This document shows positions 40,936-53,400 of a stretch of 64,000 nucleotides of DNA, in pieces. The number at the start of each line of letters is the position of its first letter. Positions within the stretch are counted from its first letter, which is position 1. The position numbers and the translations under genes are program-made. A model generated the notes under the pieces. That model had not been told where the DNA came from. It made no database searches and saw nothing but the letters and a program-made list of their open reading frames with translations. This stretch comes from Silurus meridionalis (lineage: Eukaryota > Chordata > Actinopteri > Siluriformes > Siluridae): contig NC_060896.1 of the NCBI RefSeq assembly GCF_014805685.1, positions 6,868,889 through 6,932,888 on the forward strand, given 5' to 3'.

Positions 40936-41380
40936 AAAAAAAAAAAAAATCAATAATGTTATTTATGAATAAGTGTTCATTATTAATTATCTTTAAAATA
41001 TATGTTCTTACACACACAAGCAAAATGTTTTAATATGTTGTAAAGTTTTACATTTTGCATGGCACATATAACATCTATAAAACAAAAATAGTTTGCAAAC
41101 TGTACTTCTGAATGTGAATAATTCCTAATCGAGATGGAGTCAATAAGTAAATCCTTAATGTTAGTTAACAAAAATAATAAATTCTGTTAAACTTTAAGAA
41201 GAAATTCTTTGCAAAATAATATCCCCGCTAAGCTTTTCAAATTGTGTCTCATTTGAATATGTTTTTAGGGAAAGATAAAAAACATTTACCACTTTTACAC
41301 TTTTTATCTTTTAGCAATATTATTTGTTTATGTAAAATTTGGATATGAATTTTTTGTTTATCTTTCTTTATTAATACATT

Positions 41381-41791
41381 TACAGTACAGACCTAAAGTT
41401 TGGACACACCTTCTTATTTGAAGAGTTTTCTTTATTTTCATGACTATGAAAATTGTAGATTCACACTGAAGGCATCAAAACTATGAATTAACACGTGGAA
41501 TTATATACATAACAAAAAAGTGAACTGAAAATATGTCATATTGTAGGTTCTTCAAAGTAGCCACCTTTTGCTTAGATTACTGCTTTGCACACTCTTGGCA
41601 TTCTCTTGATGCCTCCTTTGAAGAACCTACAATATGACATATTTTCAGTTCAATTTTTGTTATGTATATAATTCCACGTGTTAATTCATAGTTTTGATGC
41701 CTTCAGTGTGAATCTACAATTTTCATAGTCATGAAAATAAAGAAAACTCTTTGAATGAGCAGGTGTGTCCAAACTTTTGGTCTGTACTGTA
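41381..41791. mobile_element. fold-back Tc1-like element
   Basis: Two inverted arms of about 175-180 bp (41381-41562 and about 41617-41791) separated by roughly 54 bp. The ends TACAGTACAGACC and GGTCTGTACTGTA match the Tc1-like fragment at 19303. Essentially all transposase sequence is lost, so the transcript or single strand would form a long hairpin. Confidence 0.85.
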
Positions 41792-41898
41792 TATATAATA
41801 TATATAAACTTTTGGTCTGTACTGTATATATAATATATATAAACTTTTGGTCTGTACTGTATATATAATATATATAAACTTTTGGTCTGTACTGTATA
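41771..41898 (+). repeat. 35-bp tandem repeat derived from a Tc1 terminus
   Basis: Four copies of AAACTTTTGGTCTGTACTGT, each followed by ATATATAATATATAT, starting at 41771, 41806, 41841 and 41876. The repeated part is the terminal repeat of the fold-back element ending at 41791. Confidence 0.9.
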
Positions 41899-42010
41899 TG
41901 GAATCATTATCCTCTGTTTTTGTAGTAGGAAGTTACGGAAGCTTGGCTGTATTATAATTTTTTTTTTGTTTGTTGTCCCTGCTTTAGTTTCAGGGAAGGC
42001 AGCTTCAAAA

Positions 42011-42085
<75 letters not shown>
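42011..42085 (+). repeat. (TG)n microsatellite
   Basis: Pure TG, about 74 bp. Confidence 0.95.
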
Positions 42086-42086
<1 letters not shown>

Positions 42087-43090
42087 CATGTTTATTATAA
42101 TGATATCAAATCCTTTGAATCCTGAGCTAATTACCAAACCTAACCCTAGACTGGGTCATAACAGTAGAAAAGTCATATATTTGATTCACTTCCAAATAAA
42201 ATGTAAATTATTATGTCACAAATGATGCTACAGAGAGGTTCAGAAAGACATACAGGAAGCTGTTCTGAGACCTGCAGATATCTAAGTGAATGAGCTCCAT
42301 GGTCAGCAGAAACAAATCACAAGATGCTTAGAACAGGCTTATTAAATTGAGATTACTCCTTATAAAACTGCAAGAAACAGTTCCTCAGAGAATCGAGGCA
42401 TGCAGTTTAAAAGGCAGAAGCAGGTCTGGGATGTTTGTTTTATTGGCTAATTCTCTATATAATTAAAAGCAGATTTACACATTTTTGCAATAAGGGAGTT
42501 CATTGAAGCATTCAGTATACTTCTTGTTCTTTTTTGCGGTACATTTATTGTAGGTATATAATTACGTATTATGTTTAATTATTATGTTTTGTCCACAATG
42601 AAACATTTATGAATGCTGAAATATCAGTGCAGAGTTTTGAATTAAAGTTAAAGAAATAAGGTGTCATAGAAGAGTAGTGTTAAAAAATTTGGAGAAAAAT
42701 GTTAACCTTAAGCACAACGTGCAACAAACACTAAAGATATGAACTAAGGATGTGGATATGTACCCCACTGTACCACTGAGGAAAAGCATTAAAACGGCAG
42801 CCAAATCCCATAAACTAGCTAATAAATTGTAAACAGGTAAGTGCTGTTACACAGTGCCAGATCTCAAAATTTGAAAGTCACCAAATATTTTACTCCACAG
42901 GATTTTACAAAAACAGACATCATCATTTACTCTCCCGTCTCCTCTCTTTCACAGTTTTTTTCACGGTTTACCCAAAACAGAACCACTGCATTGATGCCAA
43001 AGAGCAGTAAACAGTCAGGCAAGAGGAAATGCTCACTAGCTGAATTATTCAACAGTCTTATCTACTGTCTCGTAACACACTGTGCAAGTA

Positions 43091-43092
<2 letters not shown>

Positions 43093-43133
<41 letters not shown>
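43093..43133 (+). repeat. (GA)n microsatellite
   Basis: Pure GA, about 40 bp. Confidence 0.95.
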
Positions 43134-43138
<5 letters not shown>

Positions 43139-43721
43139 ACGAAGGTAAGGAGTTTTTAATCCTAACTTCTCCTCCCTTTCTGCCACAACCACCCACTCAA
43201 TTATTCATCTGCTGCTGGGTGGGCAGAACACATGCGCTTTTGTGAACAGCAATTAGGGATTGATATATAAAAGCACTTTGCTCTCAGAATCCACAATGTA
43301 ATAATTAACCACATCCCAACATTTATCTTAAAATCAGTGTTCACGTGGTTGTATTATTAATAGGCAATACATTACAGGGCATGCTTTTACCTGTGTACTA
43401 GGAGGATATCCCGCAGGCATTTAGCTACCCAACTTATTTATATACGAATCAGCCAAGCAGAGTGAGACACACAGCCTGAATACAAAGTGGTCAAGGTTAC
43501 ATTTCTGCAGCCAGTCTAAGCCTGATGCTGATGCTTTGCTCACATATCCAACATATCATTTGCTCATCGCTTGCTGTTTTCCAGTTATTTCAATGAGAGA
43601 AGATCACATTTAACATTTATTTCAGTTACAAGCTGGTAATCAGGTAACGATGACAGACTACGTGACCTGAGTATTTCATTTTATTCAGTTATCTCAAGGT
43701 AAAGAAAGTGCTGCTTGTGCA

Positions 43722-43725
<4 letters not shown>

Positions 43726-43756
<31 letters not shown>
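43726..43756 (+). repeat. (TC)n microsatellite
   Basis: Pure TC, about 31 bp. Confidence 0.93.
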
Positions 43757-43763
<7 letters not shown>

Positions 43764-45699
43764 GCAGGTAAAGTGCACCATTTACTCACTACAACTGGGA
43801 TTTGTTTAAAAAACCCAAAGAAATTCTCCAATTTCTCTGCCTAGTCTATACTTCACTATCACCATCTAGATTATTAGAAAAACCTATACACATGCACATT
43901 CATTTACTTGCACAACATTCTTTAAAAAATATACAACATCATGCAAATATGGATGAAATGTATAATAAATGATGAAAATTATAAACATAAGGTTTGGTAA
44001 GTGGAGATGCATTGTTGAGACTTGGCAGCAGGGCATTTCACATAACCACTTTAGTGCAGAAAAGCATTTCAGAATGCAGATGGACTACAACAGGATCACA
44101 GAAGATCAACATTCATCCCAGGAATCTGCTCCCATCTGTAACGCACCTGCCTCAAGTATACTTTGAGCTAAACTACAGATATTTGACCGCAATAATCAAA
44201 TGCAAAATGCAAGCCATGGTTCATGGTTCACACAAGCTGCAGGTGAAACCTCTGCTGAAAGCCATTAAATAGTGAATTTACATAAATGCAGTGCAAGAAC
44301 CATATTAACAGCGGTGACCTGCGACAGAGCTGCTGGGGACACGTGCTCACAGGTTAAATTAATGCTGCATCCTGTTCTTTTACGTTAAATTAAAAACACT
44401 ACTTTACAAAACTTTACACACGCATTAATTATAGCATGTCATGCTGTCAAATATTGGCAAAGCTCAAAGTGCGACGTTTTTTTTTTTTACTTAAAGCCGC
44501 CAAGTACGAAAAAAGTACCACAGCATTCACAATGTAAAAATGTCAGCTGTCAGCAAAATGTCAATAAATACAACCACACTCTGATCCCCCAGCATCCAAC
44601 AACGTCTATAAGCTGCATTTATCAGAAATGTTGCAAAAATGTTGAGGAAGAGATTACCATGAAGGAGCACTTAAAAAACTTACCAAACATGCAATATCTT
44701 ATAGACCTGGTTGAATTTTTTTTTATCAAAATGTATGATATAAAGAAAGACCACCCCCTATATGTACATAGTTTTCTCTTTTTTTCTTCTCTCTTTTTTA
44801 TCTATGTCTTTTTATGAGCATGTGTACAGTAAACATAATGTGTATATATATATATGGGCATATACTGATATGTACGCATGTGTATAGATGTAGATGAACG
44901 TGTGTTTAAATAAAGTGTATACTATACTCTATAATTGTAAATGTCTGATGGAAATGGAAATGTATTTCTTTAATAGGAAGAAAAATTTAAAAAGTTAAAA
45001 AAATTAGCACTTATTGTTTGTTTTGAGGGTACGATAATAGTTAATTTATTATTTTTACAACTTTTTATTTGTATTAACAGATACAAACACTAATTTCAAT
45101 TAGACATGTTGCGATTACATTTTCAGACTGGAGATGGAGATTCTGTTCCTCAGATCAATATCATGGAAGCTTTTTAGTTCGACGACAAAACTGTGCTTGA
45201 CTAAGAAACACCTTGATTTTTGGCTCCGCCCCCATGTGTAAAACTCTTGCATAATTTCTGTAAAAATGCCATATTTTTTGGTCAATCCTGAGATCTGAAT
45301 CCTAATGTGCAGAATTTCATGTGCAGATATTAAATCCTCCCTATACAAGCGTAACTCTGTCCTAAGTATGCATGAAAAAAGGGGATTATGACAAAATCAA
45401 TATCATATTACAATCCTGAGAAAAACTCCAGGACCCAGCACTCAGAGCACAGAGTAGCAAATGAGACTGATCAAAGTGATACTTTAGAGCTGTAATGAGG
45501 AACTTTATATGAGGATGTTCAAAAGCGCTACACGTTTAGAATAGGAAAATTTCACTTAATGCATCTCTGAGGAATAGATTTATTACAGCTGATTACCATC
45601 AGGCAATCTTTGATCTTCACCAGACTGTTACTTAACATAGTGGCGAAATCCAAAGACGTGCTCTGCAAATTTTCCTTTTTATTACAGCTTTGTATGATC

Positions 45700-45710
<11 letters not shown>

Positions 45711-45773
<63 letters not shown>
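45711..45773 (+). repeat. (AC)n microsatellite
   Basis: Pure AC, about 62 bp. Confidence 0.95.
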
Positions 45774-45775
<2 letters not shown>

Positions 45776-47041
45776 GCCTTGTCAGAAAGCAATCCAATAA
45801 CCAAATTTTCACATTCTACAATGCACAGTAGGAAGGCGGACAATAACCAGCATTCAGGAGAGAATAATAAGACATTTTCAGGACAAAGCAATTATAAGTG
45901 TAGATGATTCTTCTATTCTTCCTTCACCCCCAAAATACAAACCCCAGTCCATTCTCCCTGTCCAACCACATTTGTGGTTTGGCCTTGAAGGGCACAAAGA
46001 GACATTTTTGACCATCTTGATTTATCATATTCGGCCCCTCCCTTTTTTTTATTCTCTTATTCTCCTTCTGCCTCCCTTCATTACTCCTACTATATGCACA
46101 ATCACACTGAGCTGAATGTAGGTCAGCTTTGTAGAGAGACGTGAAAAGGAATAGCAAATGCATCGTCTTTTTCTCAGCCAGACACATGGATATAACTGTC
46201 CATTCATCAGCAGTGGCTGGTCATGGTGGATCAGGGAACGCTGTGTTTGAAGCGGGAATATATCTTGGCTGAGACACCAGTCTATTAACAAAACCATGCA
46301 CACACCCTATCACACACTGAATCCTGGCTGGTGAAAATGTATAGTACTGGCATATAGGAGAAATATGGAAAACGTTCTACAGTATGAGTTGGTCACACTA
46401 CCAGCTGTGCCACCATGCCAACATTCCACAAATAATCATAAAGCCTTAATCAGTAGTATCAAAACTCCTGTAAATTTACTTTGTTAAATTTTTCAAAACA
46501 GTATGAGAGGAACTGACCCTCAATATAATATTATTAGAAATGGAAAGCATATGTCTATTTTTTTAAGGTGACAAAAAAGAAGAATTTAATAAGACAGTGT
46601 TTTAAATACATTAAATATATCTCCTAATAAATCTTGAATTTCATTTTGTAATAATAGTACATTGAAGAGAAATGATATACAAATTATTTCCAATGGTTCC
46701 TTCTCATATAAATGGGTAAGAAATAATCTCTATTAAGCACTGATTTAAAGCTTTGGAGAATATAATCAATCCTTTTGTCTGTCAATAGACTGGAAATGCT
46801 GACATTTTATTTTTTTTTTAAAAACATGTTTGTATGTAGGTATGTATGTTTTAAAAGTACTTGAACATCATAACTGCTATATAGTTTTATATAGTTCTTA
46901 ATTATAAGTTGAAATGTTAACCTTTTTGCCCAAAATCGCATATTAAAACTGTATTCTCATAGGTTGTGCATTCAAGAGACTATAACGAGTTTTTAAATGT
47001 AGTTACAGTGCAAGAAATATGGCGTATATATTTATATGATT

Positions 47042-47335
47042 ATGTGTTGTAGCTGTGAGACTTACTAGTCTGTTTGACTGAAATTAAATAGGTTTAATTC
47101 ACCGTGTTATTGCCCTCAGTCATTTAAAAACATCAACACCGGCTTATTGTGTTTGGGGGTTGGAAGGTTAAAAAATTTAAGAAAGTCTTTCTGTTTAACA
47201 AAAATGGACAAACAATGTTACAAAACGATGTGCATGAAATAAATCTATAATGAGGGGGTTTATAAATCTATGAATCTGTAAAGGGTTACCTCAATGGTTA
47301 AAATGTTGGACCTTTGATCAGGAGTTTGTTTGATA
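47042..47335 (+). repeat. duplicated segment, copy 1
   Basis: Shares order and most bases with 48866-49115: GACTTACTAGTCTGTTTGAC, TAGGTTTAATTCA, ATGAAATAAATCTATAATGA and a SINE head. Copy 2 lies about 1.8 kb away in the same orientation. Confidence 0.65.
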
Positions 47336-48145
47336 AATTTTACATTTCAGCATTTATGCATGAAGTAGCAATAGTTTAAATGACCTAGTTTATATTTCAA
47401 TACCACATTAGCAGAGCTCTAAGCATAAAACCCAGAGCGAACCCAGAGTGTTTCCCTGCTATCCCTTTATTTCTGTCTAAAGACACAGTCAGTTCCTTAT
47501 GCATTTATGGCCAATTTAGACTCATGCTGTCCGATACACTCTTCAATTAATTAATTGCAGTAGCAGGAAGTAAGTGGCTTCTTGTGCTTTATTGCAATAA
47601 TTACATTACAGACGGCATTGAACTTTTACTTAAGATTTAATAAACTCGTGAACTCTATTTCCTACTTTGCAGATGCACTTATTGAGTGGCGGGGTTAGTG
47701 AAGTCACAACAGTTTCTCCTCATATTTCAGAAATCAATTAATTATTTGGAATTGAGGAAATTCTGGACAAACCTGTGGTGTACTGTACCAAGAAACAAAA
47801 TAATGATGAAGACCAGCCAGTCCATATTTTTTGATATCGTCTCATTTCAAGCACAGGCAGATATACGCAGCTAAAAAATGACTGGTTCACAGAACATTAT
47901 AAAATAGCTTCCTAAAAGAATCAAAGGTATATTAAATGCAAATGTAGAAAAACAGTTTGTGTATGCAAAAGTAGGTAATCAGTATCGCTGAGACCCTTAT
48001 TTCCTTGCTAACCCTTTCTGACTGAAGTAGAACAGAACATATAGTTCTTGAAGAATTGGTTTATTTCACGGATTATCATGTTGGATTACTAACACAGCAG
48101 TAAGATAGCATATACGAACTCCAGTCATAATTATACCATGATGCT

Positions 48146-48300
48146 TGTGGTGGCCCAGTGATTAAAGCTCTGGGTTATTAATCAGAAGGTCAGGGGTTGA
48201 AGCTAGCACTTTTGAGCTCTTAACCCTAATTGTTCCAGATTGCTGTAACTGTTGTATTGCATTTAGACCCTTAAAAAAGACCCAACATTTTATTGTACTT
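48146..48300 (+). mobile_element. SINE fragment
   Basis: GGTGGCCCAGTGATTAAAGC, TGGGTTATTAATCAGAAGGT and a degraded body with GAGCTCTTAACCCTAAT. Confidence 0.55.
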
Positions 48301-48420
48301 TAATTATACAGATTATTTAAAGTATATATATTTAAGGATATTTTTTGGTTTAATGATTAATGATTGATCCATTTCCTATTCCATGGGTCCAAGCACTGGT
48401 CTGACATTTTAATGTATTCT

Positions 48421-48421
<1 letters not shown>

Positions 48422-48475
<54 letters not shown>
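48422..48475 (+). repeat. (CA)n microsatellite
   Basis: Pure CA, about 53 bp. Confidence 0.95.
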
Positions 48476-48476
<1 letters not shown>

Positions 48477-48865
48477 TCATAACCCATTAGTTTAAAAGTG
48501 TGTGCAAGAGCAGGGAAAACACTGATAACGTGCAGGGCAGCTGGATTTTCAGGAGGGTTGTGAATCTGTTTTATAGGCTAATTTACAGTAGGAATCCTCA
48601 AAAATAATTTCTGCGTTCAGCTTTGTGTACTTATACTGCGCCACCATCAGGGAAACAGTGACCCACAGTGGCAGAGAAAATCTCTCTGTCCAAAACAATC
48701 AACCTTTTCTAATTTCTCTTTTGTATATTTTGTATATTGTATGTTCAATAGCTGTGAGCTGAAATATATGTTCAGCAGTGGTTTTGCAATCTAAGGGCCC
48801 ATGAAACATAACCAGGGGTCCCTTTTTATTCTAGTTACAGAGGCAGACATCTAGCTTAAATGGTG

Positions 48866-49115
48866 ATGTGTTGTAACTGGGAGACTTACTGGTCTGTTTG
48901 ACTGAAATTGAATAGGTTTAATTAATTGTGTTATAAATCTCAGTAATTTAAACGGACTTCAGGATTAAAGGTCGCTCTGTTTCTAATAAGAAATTGACAA
49001 ATGTTAAAACAATGTGCACAAAATAAATCTATACTGAAGGTGTCTAAGTTTATTAGTCTGTAAAAGGTTAGCTTAGTGGTTAAGATGTTGGACGTCTGAT
49101 CAGAAGGTTGTAAGT
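48866..49115 (+). repeat. duplicated segment, copy 2
   Basis: Direct copy of 47042-47335: GACTTACTGGTCTGTTTGAC, TAGGTTTAATTAA, AAAATAAATCTATACTGA, running into the SINE at 49060. Confidence 0.65.
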
Positions 49116-49250
49116 TCAAATCCCATCACCACAAATCTGCCTTTGCTGGGTCCCTGAGCAAAACTCTTAACCCTCAAGTGCTTAGTTGTATAAATGAGAT
49201 AATTGTTGATCTGGATAAGAAAATCTGCCAAATGCCATAAATGGAAATTA
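49060..49250 (+). mobile_element. tRNA-derived SINE
   Basis: Head GGTTAGCTTAGTGGTTAAGA and AAGTTCAAATCCC, body CTGAGCAAAACTCTTAACCC, tail CTGGATAAGAAAATCTGCCA then AATGCCATAAATGG, the teleost SINE tail type. Confidence 0.72.
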
Positions 49251-49320
49251 TAGATAACAAACAAACAAATAAAACCCTTGACTTGTCTTTGTGGTATAGA
49301 ACATATTCCAGCAAGTGTTT

Positions 49321-49338
49321 TCTTTCTTTCTTTCTTTT

Positions 49339-49382
<44 letters not shown>

Positions 49383-49657
49383 TACTGTATGCTAAATTAA
49401 AGACAAATTACAGAAACTTTAAATCCAGTAAACAAAATTTTTTAATATGTTTCATTTTTGTTTTATTTATAACCTTTGTTTGTTTGTTTACTTGCTTCTC
49501 TCTTTCATTCATTCTTTTATTCATTCATTCATTCTTTCTTTCTTTCTTTCTTTACTGTATGCTTAATTAAAGACAAATTACAGAAACTTTAAATCCAGTA
49601 AACAATTTTTTTGTAAATATATTTCATTTATAACCTTTGTTTGTTTATTTGCTTGCT

Positions 49658-49692
<35 letters not shown>

Positions 49693-49717
49693 CTCTCTCT
49701 CTCTCTCTCTTATTCTT

Positions 49718-49773
<56 letters not shown>

Positions 49774-49908
49774 TACTGTATGCTAAATTAAAGACAAATT
49801 ACAGAAACTTGAAATCCAGTAAACAAAAAAATTGTAATATGTTTCATTTCTGTTTTATTTATACCCTTTGTTTGTTTGTTTACTTGCTTCTCTCTTTCAT
49901 TCATTCAT

Positions 49909-49948
<40 letters not shown>

Positions 49949-50059
49949 TACTGTATGCTAAAGACAAATTACAGAAACTTTAAATCAAACAAAAGTAAAC
50001 AAAAAAAAATTGTAATATGTTTCATTTATAACCTTTGTTTGTTTATTTGCTTCTTTCTT

Positions 50060-50105
<46 letters not shown>

Positions 50106-50155
50106 CTTTCTTTCTTTCTTTCTTACTTTCTTTCTTTCTTTCTTTCGCTAAATGT
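49321..50155 (+). repeat. compound TTTC array with repeated spacer, arsa 5' flank
   Basis: Pure TTTC/TC tracts alternate with a conserved unique spacer. The spacer starts TACTGTATGCTAAATTAAAG at 49383, 49553, 49774 and 49949, and each copy carries ACAAATTACAGAAACTT and an AACCTTTGTTTG-like block. The spacing is about 170, 221 and 175 bp. Confidence 0.88.
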
Positions 50156-50189
50156 AAGTACAATTTCACCACTTCAAATCCCATAAGCG

Positions 50190-50342
50190 CTCTGTATGAC
50201 GTAATGGTTAAGGTTGATCACGTGACTTTCACATGACTTCCACATGACTGCAGAGTGAAACACGGCGCTCTACACTGTTACTGAAGCGTGATTTTCGGAC
50301 TGAATGAACACATGCTTTAGGATCTCAGTTGTGTGAAGTGTG
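50190..50342 (+). promoter_or_regulatory. arsa: arsa proximal promoter with CLEAR-type E-box
   Basis: Between the TTTC array and the first ATG there is about 150 bp of non-repetitive DNA. ATCACGTGAC at 50217-50226 matches nine of ten positions of the CLEAR palindrome GTCACGTGAC bound by TFEB/TFE3. TCACATGAC (50229-50237) and CCACATGAC (50240-50248) are two related half-strength copies. TGACGTAA at 50197-50204 is CRE/ATF-like. No TATA box is evident. The transcription start is not known from sequence. Confidence 0.6.
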
Positions 50343-50387
50343 ATGGCGGCGCTGGAGGTGCTGCTGAAGGGTTCCCCTGTGGAATAA
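50343..50387 (+). promoter_or_regulatory. arsa: upstream ORF in arsa leader, also a YY1-like site
   Basis: ATG at 50343 in strong context (G at -3, G at +4) opens a 14-codon frame ending TAA at 50385-50387. The last A of that stop begins a second ATG followed at once by TGA (50387-50392), a start-stop element with A at -3. The main arsa ATG is at 50407. The first ATG sits in ATGGCGGC, which is also the core of a YY1 motif common just downstream of TATA-less start sites. Whether the leader includes these bases is not known. Confidence 0.45.
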
Positions 50388-50406
50388 TGTGAGCGGTGTG
50401 GAGGTC

Positions 50407-53400
50407 ATGGAGAAGTTTACGGTTGTTGGATTAGTGCTGGTGTCCCTGTGCCAGGCTTCACCTCTGCCCAACTTCGTGCTGCTGTTTGCGGATGATTTGG
50501 GTTATGGAGATTTGGGTTTCTCGGGTCATCCTACATCACTCACGCCGAACCTGGACCGACTGGCGGCTGATGGGCTCCGGTTTACCGACTTCTACTCCAC
50601 CAGCCCTGTGTGCAGCCCGTCCAGGTGTGCAGTGTCTTTATTTTCTGCTTACTATAATTACTCTGATCATTTACTTTGTCTGTTTTTGTATTGTACGGAA
50701 AACCTGAAAAACATGTAAAACATGATGAAAAATTATTGTTTAAGGCTTCAGCTCAAGTGTATGTATATGATTGGATGGTTTTCCTGTCAGTCATTGTATA
50801 GGTCCTGGGGGGCGGAGCTTCCTGTACACTTGAACATGGGCAAGAAAAAAAAGAAAGAAAAAAAGTGAGCTTCATACTTGTCACATGTACCTTACAGCAG
50901 AGTACAATTCTATCTTTGCATATACCAGCAATGTTAGAAAAGCTGGGATCAGAGCGCAGCCTTGTTACAGCACCCCTGAAGGGTCAAGGGCCTTGTTCAA
51001 GGGCCCCAAGTGTATCAGCCTGGACCCCCAACCTTTCAATCAGTAACCCACAGCCATCCAGTAGTGTGAAACATATAAAAATAAATATATAACTTAAATG
51101 TCAAACCCCATAATTAATTAAAGACATAGTCTTGGGGCTAAAATCCTACCTACAGTGTAGATTCAAACAATTTCTCTGCAAATACACACTGAAGAAGAAG
51201 AAGAAGAAGAAGAAGAAGAAAATATACAGAAGAACTAAGGGTTCGATTTCAGTTTTTAATATAACAACAGTCCAGTTTGTATTTCCAAATTCACCCTCTG
51301 TGTTCTCAGGATGAGCTTCAGATCCAAAACAACCCAGATCATGATAAAGCATTTTCAGAAGATAAATATATGAGATAAGATATGTCATATTTATTTAATG
51401 ATACCAGATGAGTATTAGGATTGTCAGTATGCTGTTATTGCAAGGCAGTACAGTATTTGGATAATGTAAAGTTTGGGATGCTTGATGTTCTTTTTAATTA
51501 TCAGTTAAACAACAATAAGCGAAAGTAAAACTTAGTCAGCGTTATTAGTTCAAAAAATGTACATACCATCATCTCAGTACTGTTTTCTTCTTCTTCGACA
51601 GAGCATCTTTGTTGACAGGACGCTACCAGACACGTTCTGGGATCTACCCCGGTGTGCTGTACCCGGGCTCAATAGGTGGGCTCCCTCTTAACGAGACCAC
51701 TATTGCAGAAGTACTGAAGCCTCTAGGCTATGCCACAGCCATGATGGGGAAATGGCACCTGGGCTACGGAGCTAATGGTACTTACCTGCCTACACGACAA
51801 GGCTTTGACCACTACCTCGGCATCCCATACTCTCATGACATGGTAACATATTTGTCCCTGCCATCTGGTAAAGAATTTTTGGAATCGTTTTACCGATGTG
51901 GTAAATGTAGATTTCGATGTATAAAATACTCCATTCTTAATTATTTTCTGTACAGGGTCCTTGTCACAATCTGACCTGCTTCCCTCCGAATGTGAAGTGT
52001 TATGGCTTCTGTGATGTCGGTACGGTAACTGTGCCTCTGATGAAGGGGGAAACCATCACGCAGCAGCCTGTAGATTTTGTTAATCTGGAAGACGCCTACA
52101 GTGATTTTGCCACAGAATTCATCCGCAGTTCTGCTCAGAAACGCCAACCTTTCTTCCTCTATTATCCTTCTCATGTGAGTCAGCAGTCAAACATATCACT
52201 AATGTAATAGCAAGTCTTGGTGTCTTGGTGGGGAGGTGGTTATGTGAGTGATAATGGCTCTAGGTTACTGAGCAGAAGGTCGGGGGGTCAAGTCCCGGGA
52301 TCAACAAGCTGCCACTCTTGGGGCCCTTGATCAAGGCTCAAAACCCTGTTTGCTTCAAGTGAAGCTTTTAGAGTCATATAGAGTTAATTTTCAGTGAAAT
52401 AAGATGACGACATCACACAACATAGAGCGACAATCGACAAAATAGAGCGACATCACATCACACAACATAGAGCGACATAACACATCACACAACATAGAGC
52501 GACATAACACATCACACAACATAGAGCGACATAACACAACAGAGCGACAATCCACAACAGAGCGACATATCACATCACACAACATAGAGCGACATCACAA
52601 CATAGAGCGACAATCCACAACAGAGCGACATCACATCACACAACACAGAGCGACATCACACAACACAGAGCGACATCACACAACACAGAGCAAAATCACA
52701 TCACACAACACAGAGCGACATCACACAACACAGAGCGACATCACACAACACAGAGCGACATCACACAACACAGAGCGACATCACACAACACAGAGCGACA
52801 TCACACAACACAGAGCGACATCACACAACACAGAGCGACATCACACAACATAGAGCTCACCACATAAAGTTGCATCGTGTGCAAACGAGTGCAAACATGT
52901 ATTTAACATGGCTGTGCTCTGACCCCAGCTTCCTACATCGCTGCCAAGAAATTACAATTTCCCTGTGGGAACATACTGGCTACATTAAAGTTTTTTTTTT
53001 CCAATCACCAGTGCACATCTTTCAAATGTAACTCGTTCCAGATATGTATACTCAAAACAAATCATAAGAAATATAAAAAAAAAATTCGGATAACGCATTC
53101 CAGGACCCAGAAAATATTCATATAAAATGACATATATTAGTAATACAGTATACTACATTCATAAGTGATATTTGCTGTATTACTGTATATTGTTACAATA
53201 GTAATCTTAAATTAAAATAAAAACTGTTTAGACGAGGCGGAGTGGAGGATAAGGGTAACTGCTGTGGAGAAGCGGAATTATGTGGGAAGGCTTTTAATGT
53301 CTTCACTTATTTTTTATTTTTTAATCACTTTTAGTTCACTTTTACTAAAAACCGATCTAATGAAACTGTTGTCGCCGAGTTTGGAAGCGTGCGCAAAGAC

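Larger units (their letters stand above)
42086..47041. other. non-genic block
   Basis: Microsatellites and AT-rich DNA. 43990-44270 faintly resembles a Tc1-like transposase relic, not firm enough to call. 45880-46330 is unique-looking. No gene recognised. Confidence 0.45.

Noticed and set aside
43990..44270. Tc1-like transposase fragment
   Set aside because: A few words resemble a fish transposase block, but no terminal repeats or consistent frame were found.
50389..50406. Upstream start for arsa at 50389
   Set aside because: That codon is GTG. The first in-frame ATG is 50407, which puts Cys69 and all active-site residues at the human numbers.
52408..52860. Regular short repeats that could suggest a CRISPR array or a repetitive protein
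   Set aside because: The 20-bp units are head-to-tail with no spacers, and they lie in an intron of a vertebrate gene; it is a minisatellite.
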